Of a DNA stretch of 6,569 bases, positions 1 to 4,575 are shown piece by piece. How positions within the stretch are numbered: position 1 is the stretch's first letter; every line of letters starts with the position of its first letter. Both the position numbers and the translations under genes were made by a program. This DNA is from an uncultured Flavobacteriaceae bacterium (GTDB taxonomy: Bacteria > Bacteroidota > Bacteroidia > Flavobacteriales > Flavobacteriaceae): contig CALIIP010000225.1 of NCBI GenBank assembly GCA_938018045.1, positions 1 through 6,569 of the forward strand, read 5' to 3'. The notes under the pieces were generated by a model. It ran no database searches and was not told where the DNA came from. It saw only the letters and a program-made list of their open reading frames with translations.

Positions 1-498
1 CAAGCAAGAATTTTATATGCTGATGCTGAAGGACGTTCAAAAATAGCAGAAGCATTTAATAATGCTGTAAAAAATGGAGAAATTGGCGCAGTAGTTTTAG
101 GTCGTGATCATCATGATGTAAGCGGAACAGACTCACCATACAGAGAGACATCAAACATTTATGACGGAAGTAAATTTACCGCAGATATGGCAATTCATAA
201 TGTGATTGGGGATAGTTTTAGAGGCGCAACTTGGGTTTCTATTCACAATGGCGGAGGCGTTGGTTGGGGAGAAGTAATAAATGGAGGTTTTGGAATGTTA
301 CTAGATGGAACCAAAGAAGCAGAAACTCGACTGAAAAATATGTTGTTTTATGATGTCAATAACGGAATAGCAAGAAGAAGTTGGGCTAGAAACGAAGGCT
401 CTATATTTGCCATCAAACGAGAAATGGAAAGAACACCAAACCTTAAAGTTACATTACCAAATATTGTTGATGATTCAATTCTAAAAGATCTTTTTTAA
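1..498 (+). CDS. hutU: Urocanate hydratase, C-terminal part (5' end outside window)
   Basis: Urocanate hydratase (urocanase) adds water to urocanate to give 4-imidazolone-5-propanoate, the second step of histidine degradation. It is a cytosolic enzyme that uses tightly bound NAD+ as an electrophile. The frame is open from base 1 and ends at TAA 496-498, giving 165 codons. Visible family motifs are GRDHHD at fragment residues 34-39, the SPYRETSN segment at 45-52, ATWVSIHNGGGVGWGE at 76-91 and INGGFGMLLDG at 93-103. The sequence resembles the long animal UROC1 type more than the shorter Pseudomonas HutU type, judged from memory of both. If it has the usual length of that type (roughly 660-680 residues), about 500 N-terminal residues lie upstream, including the catalytic cysteine region. 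The ATG at 187 is internal (fragment residue 63), because strongly conserved motifs precede it. The stop overlaps the hutI start by one base, which indicates one operon. Confidence 0.96.
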   Translation, partial: QARILYADAEGRSKIAEAFNNAVKNGEIGAVVLGRDHHDVSGTDSPYRETSNIYDGSKFTADMAIHNVIGDSFRGATWVSIHNGGGVGWGEVINGGFGMLLDGTKEAETRLKNMLFYDVNNGIARRSWARNEGSIFAIKREMERTPNLKVTLPNIVDDSILKDLF

Positions 499-500
499 TG
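496..500 (+). promoter_or_regulatory. hutU/hutI stop-start overlap (TAATG)
   Basis: The TAA stop of hutU and the ATG of hutI share one A. This arrangement usually allows ribosomes finishing the first gene to restart on the second, which would keep HutU and HutI levels in step. There is no purine-rich ribosome-binding site just upstream (the bases are A/T, ending in a run of T), so termination-reinitiation is the likely way hutI is translated. The overlap is seen directly; the coupling is inferred. Confidence 0.7.
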
Positions 501-1751
501 ACAATACTCTTTAAAAATATAAAAGAATTAATACAAGTTCGTACTGAACAAATTTCATTTGTTTCAGGAAAAAAAATGCAAGAATTACCGACAATTAAGA
601 ATGCTTATTTACTGATTAAAAATGGTTTAATTTCTGATTTTGGCGCTATGGATGAGTGTCCGAATTTAAAAGTCGACGAAATTATTGACGCAACAGGGAA
701 AATGATTTTACCTTCTTGGTGCGATTCACATACGCATATTGTGTATGCTGGAAATAGAGAAGGGGAATTTGTAGATCGCATAAACGGAATGTCTTACGAA
801 GAGATTGCAAATCGTGGAGGCGGAATCTTAAATTCAGCAAAAAAACTACAAGAAACATCAGAAGATAATTTATACGAGCAAAGTAAAGTTCGCTTAGAAG
901 AAGTAATAATGTTAGGGACAGGAGCCGTTGAAATAAAATCTGGATATGGTTTAGCAGTTGATGCAGAATTAAAAATGTTACGTGTAATCAAAAGGCTGAA
1001 AGAAAATTATCCGATAGAAATAAAAGCAACATTTTTAGGCGCACATGCAGTTCCAAAAGAATATAAAAAAAATAAACAAAGATATTTAGATATACTTGTT
1101 GATGAAATTATGCCAAAAATAGCCTCAGAAAATTTAGCAGAGTATGTAGATGTTTTCTGTGAAACTGGTTATTTTTCGGTTTCTGACACGGATTTTATTT
1201 TAAAAGCAGGAAAAAAACACGGACTAATTCCAAAAATCCATGTGAATCAATTTACTGCAATAGGAGGCGTACAAATTGGCGTAAAACACAACGCTTTATC
1301 GGTAGATCATTTAGAAGAAATGAGAGATGAAGACATCGCTACGCTTCAAAATACAAAGACTATGCCTGTAGCGTTACCAAGTTGTTCTTACTTTTTGAGC
1401 ATTCCATATACACCTGCAAGAAAGATGATTGATGCAGGATTACCATTAGCCTTAGCAACCGATTATAATCCAGGATCGACACCTTCTGGAAATATGAATT
1501 TTGTGGTTTCTACAGCGTGTATCAAAATGAAAATGACACCAGAAGAAGCCATCAATGCAGCAACTATTAATGGTGCATACGCAATGGGATTAGAGAAAAA
1601 AACAGGTTCAATTACTGTTGGCAAACAAGCAAATTTAATACTTACCAAAAATATCAATTCATATGGATTCTTACCATATTCTTTTGGCTCAAATCAACTT
1701 GAAAAAGTATATTTAAAAGGAAAAGAGGTGAATTTCAATAGAGAATTGTAA
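498..1751 (+). CDS. hutI: Imidazolonepropionase
   Basis: HutI hydrolyses 4-imidazolone-5-propanoate to N-formimidoyl-L-glutamate, the third step of histidine degradation, in the cytosol. It belongs to the metal-dependent amidohydrolase superfamily, and its 417 residues match the usual size. The metal-binding H-x-H is in DSHTH (H78, H80). Further conserved sites are IKSGYGL (146-152), GAHAVP (181-186, H183), KIHVNQF (H248, expected metal ligand), VDHLEE (H271) and ATDYNPGS (D322, expected metal or catalytic aspartate). A C-terminal GKQANLIL stretch (375-382) belongs to the small beta-sandwich domain of this superfamily. The N-terminal part (1-72) is the other half of that sandwich. The ATG at 498 shares its A with the hutU stop, so translation is probably coupled. 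No Shine-Dalgarno sequence is visible, which is normal for Bacteroidota. HutH and the formiminoglutamate-hydrolysing step are not in the window. Confidence 0.97.
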   Translation: MTILFKNIKELIQVRTEQISFVSGKKMQELPTIKNAYLLIKNGLISDFGAMDECPNLKVDEIIDATGKMILPSWCDSHTHIVYAGNREGEFVDRINGMSYEEIANRGGGILNSAKKLQETSEDNLYEQSKVRLEEVIMLGTGAVEIKSGYGLAVDAELKMLRVIKRLKENYPIEIKATFLGAHAVPKEYKKNKQRYLDILVDEIMPKIASENLAEYVDVFCETGYFSVSDTDFILKAGKKHGLIPKIHVNQFTAIGGVQIGVKHNALSVDHLEEMRDEDIATLQNTKTMPVALPSCSYFLSIPYTPARKMIDAGLPLALATDYNPGSTPSGNMNFVVSTACIKMKMTPEEAINAATINGAYAMGLEKKTGSITVGKQANLILTKNINSYGFLPYSFGSNQLEKVYLKGKEVNFNREL

Positions 1752-1775
1752 ATTTGCTATCAAAACTATTTTACT

Positions 1776-2396
1776 ATGTTAATTATTGGTATTGCAGGAG
1801 GAACAGGAAGCGGTAAAACAACTGTTGTAAATCAAATTTTAAATCAACTTCCAACGGATGAAGTTTGTGTGATTTCACAAGACTCATACTACAAAGCAAC
1901 TGATGATTTGTCTTACGACGAACGTACAAAAATCAATTTTGACCATCCAAAATCAATTGACTTTGATTTATTAGTAAAAGATTTAAATGGCTTGAAAGAA
2001 GGAAAAATCATAGAGCAACCTGTTTATTCTTTTGTAACGCACAACAGAACCAAAGACACTATAAAAACACATCCAAAAAAAGTAATAATTGTTGAAGGCA
2101 TTTTGATTTTCAATAATATAGATTTACGTGATTTATGTGATATAAAAATATTTGTTCATGCAGATGCAGATGAACGTTTGATTCGCCGCTTAAAACGCGA
2201 CATTCAAGAGCGTGGACGAGATATTGATGAAGTGCTGGATCGTTATCAAACAACACTTAAGCCAATGCACAATCAGTTTATTGAGCCAACAAAAAACTTT
2301 GCTGACATGATCATTCCAAATGATCGATACAACACTGTTGCCATAGATATTGTTAAAACTGTAATTGCTGAAAAACTTGCAAAAGATGTCTCTTAA
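1776..2396 (+). CDS. udk: Uridine kinase (uridine/cytidine kinase)
   Basis: This kinase phosphorylates uridine and cytidine to UMP and CMP using ATP or GTP in pyrimidine salvage, in the cytosol. Its 206 residues fit the bacterial Udk family (about 205-215). The P-loop is GGTGSGKT at residues 8-15 with K14. Other family features are QDSYYK (35-40; D36 expected to act in catalysis), NFDHP (54-58), QPVYSF followed by THNR (81-91, nucleoside-binding region), VEGIL (106-110, Walker B-like) and the arginine-rich lid RLIRRLKRDIQERGR (134-148). MHNQFIEPTK (164-173) is also typical. The ATG at 1776 puts the P-loop at the usual distance from the N-terminus. It follows hutI after 24 bases containing no terminator or clear promoter, so it could be read through from hut, though it has no functional link to histidine. 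Its 3' end is overlapped by the next gene. Confidence 0.97.
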   Translation: MLIIGIAGGTGSGKTTVVNQILNQLPTDEVCVISQDSYYKATDDLSYDERTKINFDHPKSIDFDLLVKDLNGLKEGKIIEQPVYSFVTHNRTKDTIKTHPKKVIIVEGILIFNNIDLRDLCDIKIFVHADADERLIRRLKRDIQERGRDIDEVLDRYQTTLKPMHNQFIEPTKNFADMIIPNDRYNTVAIDIVKTVIAEKLAKDVS

Positions 2397-2706
2397 AAAC
2401 TTAAAAAAAAATAAATTTTTCAAGATTATTAGCAATCCGTTTGTTATCATTTTATTGGTTTTTCTTGTTTGGATTTTATTTATTGACGAGAACTCTTACT
2501 TGTTTCATCATAAGGCATTAAATCCAGAAATTGAAAAATTAGAAAACGATAAAGAGTATTATCAAACAGAAATTAAGAACGACAGAAAGAAGATAAAACA
2601 ACTCGAAGATCCTGATAGTTTAGATCGATTTGCTCGTGAAAAATACAAGATGAAAAAAGAAGGTGAAGAAATTTATATCATCGAGTACGATACGCTTAAA
2701 AAATAA
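2386..2706 (+). CDS. FtsB/DivIC-family septum formation initiator protein
   Basis: This is a small bitopic cell-division protein. Proteins of this family sit in the divisome with FtsL and FtsQ/DivIB and help activate septal peptidoglycan synthesis. With the ATG at 2386 it has 106 residues: a basic cytoplasmic N-terminus (1-17), one membrane helix (about 18-33, from PFVIILL), and a periplasmic coiled coil rich in E, K and N (about 45-75). The family C-terminal block has FAREKYKMKK at 82-91 and EEIYIIEY at 94-101. A start at TTG 2365 would add seven residues and is less likely: it would lengthen the udk overlap from 11 to 32 bases and add nothing conserved. The gene ends in two consecutive TAA codons (2704-2709), and mutA starts five bases after the first. 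I recall the udk neighbourhood as typical of flavobacteria. FtsB, FtsL and DivIC are hard to tell apart by sequence, so no symbol is given. Confidence 0.88.
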   Translation: MSLKNLKKNKFFKIISNPFVIILLVFLVWILFIDENSYLFHHKALNPEIEKLENDKEYYQTEIKNDRKKIKQLEDPDSLDRFAREKYKMKKEGEEIYIIEYDTLKK

Positions 2707-2711
2707 TAAAA

Positions 2712-4079
2712 ATGAGTAATTCTTTATTTAGCGATTTTTCTTCAGTGACCTCTAAACAGTGGAAACAAAAAATTCAGTTTGACCTCAAAGGTGCAGATTA
2801 CAATTCCACGTTACTAACTCAAACAAACGAAGGCATCACAATAAAACCTTTTTATCATGCAGATGATTTTGAAAAAGTTGATGTTCCAAAAAATTCAGAT
2901 GAATTTAAAATTTGTCAGCGAATTTTTATTTCTGATGAAAAAACAGCGAATTTTCTTGCAGTAGATGCTTTAAAAAGAGGAGCAAACAGTATTTTATTTA
3001 TTGCTGATGAACCTTTTGACATTCCAATTGTTTTACAAAATATTGATGCTGAGATTCACTTTCAACTTAATTTCATGTCAGAAAGTTTTAGCATCGATTT
3101 GTTAAATCACACTAAAAACAATTCCATATTTCTAAATATTGATATTATTGGTAACCTTGTTAAAACTGGAAATTGGTTTCATAATTTGACTTCAGATTTT
3201 GAAAAATTGAGTAACATCAGTAAAAAAACAACTGATAACGCTATAGTTTTACAAGTAAACGCATCGCAATATCAAAACGCTGGCGCAACAACTGTGCAAC
3301 AAGTTGCATATGCTTTGGCTCATGGAAATGAATATTTAAATGTTATTTCGAGAGGTAAAATAGCAGAAGAGTCAATAATAAATTTCAGCTTTTCGGTTGG
3401 TAGTAATTATTTTTTTGAAATTGCAAAAATTAGAGCGTTTCGCTATTTATGGAAAACGCTTTGTGATGATTATTCTTTAACTATTGATGCTCATGTTTCT
3501 GTACAACCATCACTCAGAAATAAAACGTTGTATGATTATAACACCAACATGCTCAGAACTACAACCGAATGTATGTCTGCAGTTTTAGGTGGAGCAAACA
3601 CGATTAGCAATGTTTCTTACGACGAAGTTTATCACAAGAAAAATGAATTTGGAGAACGCATTTCTCGTAATCAATTGCTGATATTGAAAGAAGAAAGTTA
3701 CTTTAAAACCGCTCAAATTTTTGCAGAAGGAACTTATTACATAGAATCTTTAACCAAAGAAATTGCTGAAAAAGCACTAGAAATTTTTAAAGACATTGAA
3801 AAAAGCGGAGGATTCTTAAAGCAATTAAAAGAAGGGACCATCCAACGAAAAATAAAAGAATCGGCAGACAAAGAACAAGCACAATTTGATACTGGCGAAT
3901 TGGTTTTATTAGGAACAAACAAGCATCCGAATTTGGATGACAAAATGAATGATACCATCGAATTGTATCCGTTTACAAAAACGAAACCTAGAAAAACATT
4001 AATTGCACCAATTGTTGCGAAACGATTATCAGAAAAAATTGAAAAAGAAAGATTAGAAAAAGAAAAAGGCAACCTTTAG
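2712..4079 (+). CDS. mutA: Methylmalonyl-CoA mutase small (non-catalytic) subunit, short form
   Basis: This is the small subunit of the cytosolic methylmalonyl-CoA mutase heterodimer. It lacks the active site but pairs with the B12-binding MutB. The 455 residues align by eye with the TIM-barrel and linker part of MutB in this window. QNAGATTVQQVAYAL (188-202) matches QEAGATSEIELAYTL, EIAKIRAFRYLW matches EIAKLRAGRMLW, and the region up to EKSGGFLKQLKEGTIQRKI matches the MutB linker. At the MutB catalytic Tyr-His pair, MutA has S185 and Q186. The substrate-binding arginine of MutB (R169 there) appears to be replaced by a small residue in VKTGNWF. The protein ends with a lysine/glutamate-rich tail and has no C-terminal cobalamin domain, unlike actinobacterial small subunits of about 620-640 residues that keep a degenerate one. 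The ATG at 2712 lies in an A-rich stretch, five bases after the preceding gene. The mutB partner follows one gene later. Confidence 0.92.
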   Translation: MSNSLFSDFSSVTSKQWKQKIQFDLKGADYNSTLLTQTNEGITIKPFYHADDFEKVDVPKNSDEFKICQRIFISDEKTANFLAVDALKRGANSILFIADEPFDIPIVLQNIDAEIHFQLNFMSESFSIDLLNHTKNNSIFLNIDIIGNLVKTGNWFHNLTSDFEKLSNISKKTTDNAIVLQVNASQYQNAGATTVQQVAYALAHGNEYLNVISRGKIAEESIINFSFSVGSNYFFEIAKIRAFRYLWKTLCDDYSLTIDAHVSVQPSLRNKTLYDYNTNMLRTTTECMSAVLGGANTISNVSYDEVYHKKNEFGERISRNQLLILKEESYFKTAQIFAEGTYYIESLTKEIAEKALEIFKDIEKSGGFLKQLKEGTIQRKIKESADKEQAQFDTGELVLLGTNKHPNLDDKMNDTIELYPFTKTKPRKTLIAPIVAKRLSEKIEKERLEKEKGNL

Positions 4080-4098
4080 AGAATTTTAGCATCTAAAG
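4074..4098 (+). other. Weak inverted repeat over the mutA stop, with an alternative hairpin
   Basis: CTTTAGA (4074-4080) and TCTAAAG (4092-4098) are perfect 7-base reverse complements around an 11-base loop. The left arm covers the mutA TAG stop. The right arm can instead pair with TTTAG at 4085-4089, giving a 5-bp stem with a 3-base loop, so the two folds exclude each other. No T-run follows on the + strand, so it does not look like an intrinsic terminator. The stems are A/T-rich and weak. A role in tuning expression of the downstream genes, or in mRNA processing, is only possible. Confidence 0.3.
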
Positions 4099-4113
4099 TA
4101 AAAACCATATATC

Positions 4114-4572
4114 ATGAAAAAAATAACACTTATTGCCTTTCTTATCCTTTTTGTATCGAATTCGTTTGCGCAAGAAAAATTTATTCAGTTGACAAAAAAT
4201 GAAACTGGAAAAGTAAAATTATTTAAAGAAAATAAAAGAGTAAAAGTCAAAACGCTTGATGGAAAAAAGTTTATTGGTAGATTTACAATTATAAATGAAT
4301 CAACAATTTCGGTTAAAGGTCAAGAAATAAAATTAGAGAATATAGAACGTATCAAAAGTCGATCTGTTGGTGCTGGAATTGCTGGAACTTTTTTAACAAC
4401 TGCTGGATACATTGGCTTAGGGTTTAGTGCAATTGTTATTCTTGTAGATCCATCTAACGCATTAAAGGCTGCCATTATTAGTTTGGCTGTTGGTGGTTCT
4501 GGAATTTTCATTAACGAATTTGTTGCAACTCACAAGTCAAGTAAATGGAACTATAAAATTATAGAACAATAG
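4114..4572 (+). CDS. Hypothetical exported/membrane protein encoded between the mutase subunits
   Basis: I do not recognise this 152-residue protein. It begins with a clear Sec signal peptide: basic MKK, a hydrophobic core at about residues 4-15, and a likely signal peptidase I site after SFA (residue 19), leaving Q20 first. There is no lipobox and no cysteine anywhere. Residues 40-84 are rich in lysine and beta-branched residues, with a KTLDGKKFIGRF turn and a later VKGQEIKLENI strand. This suggests a small beta-barrel (SH3- or LSm-like) domain, which is inference. Two glycine-rich hydrophobic segments (about 86-111 and 117-137) probably form a membrane hairpin, and a polar tail follows (138-152). 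The start at 4114 fits the signal peptide. It lies 34 bases after mutA, and its stop touches mutB in the same frame. Nothing visible connects it to B12 or CoA chemistry; co-expression with the mutase is the only hint from context. Confidence 0.8.
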   Translation: MKKITLIAFLILFVSNSFAQEKFIQLTKNETGKVKLFKENKRVKVKTLDGKKFIGRFTIINESTISVKGQEIKLENIERIKSRSVGAGIAGTFLTTAGYIGLGFSAIVILVDPSNALKAAIISLAVGGSGIFINEFVATHKSSKWNYKIIEQ

Positions 4573-4575
4573 GTG
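4570..4575 (+). promoter_or_regulatory. In-frame TAG/GTG stop-start junction before mutB
   Basis: The TAG stop of the exported protein is followed at once by the GTG start of mutB, in the same reading frame with no spacer. A stop this close rules out any in-frame start further upstream. The next in-frame ATG (4690) would remove 39 residues. No Shine-Dalgarno sequence precedes the GTG; the upstream bases are A/T-rich. Reinitiation by ribosomes ending the preceding gene is therefore the simplest way to translate mutB. The layout is seen directly; the mechanism is inferred. Confidence 0.65.

Noticed and set aside
187..498. Separate small gene starting at ATG 187
   Set aside because: The frame is open to base 1 and encodes conserved urocanase motifs before this Met, so it is an internal methionine of hutU.
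794..991. Open frame on the - strand inside hutI
   Set aside because: It lies wholly antisense to conserved hutI codons, encodes no recognisable domain and has no separate upstream signal. It is a by-product of the hutI codon pattern.
1463..1657. Hydrophobic-looking open frame on the - strand inside hutI
   Set aside because: The hydrophobicity comes from reading the opposite strand of the conserved hutI C-terminal region. There is no start-site context or family resemblance.
1660..1775. Possible Bacteroidota promoter (TANNTTTG type) ahead of udk
   Set aside because: Some TTTG and TA-rich pieces occur near the hutI end and in the 24-base gap, but none has the correct -7 element with a properly spaced -33 element.
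3737..4072. 111-codon - strand frame inside the 3' end of mutA
   Set aside because: It is the antisense of a lysine/glutamate-rich coding stretch, which yields F/S-rich nonsense. mutA is well supported on the + strand.
4080..4113. Intrinsic terminator after mutA
   Set aside because: The inverted repeat there is A/T-rich and is not followed by a T-run, so it lacks terminator features.
4320..4511. - strand frame inside the exported-protein gene
   Set aside because: It is a complement of the glycine-rich membrane segments and has no family features. The + strand gene has a convincing signal peptide.
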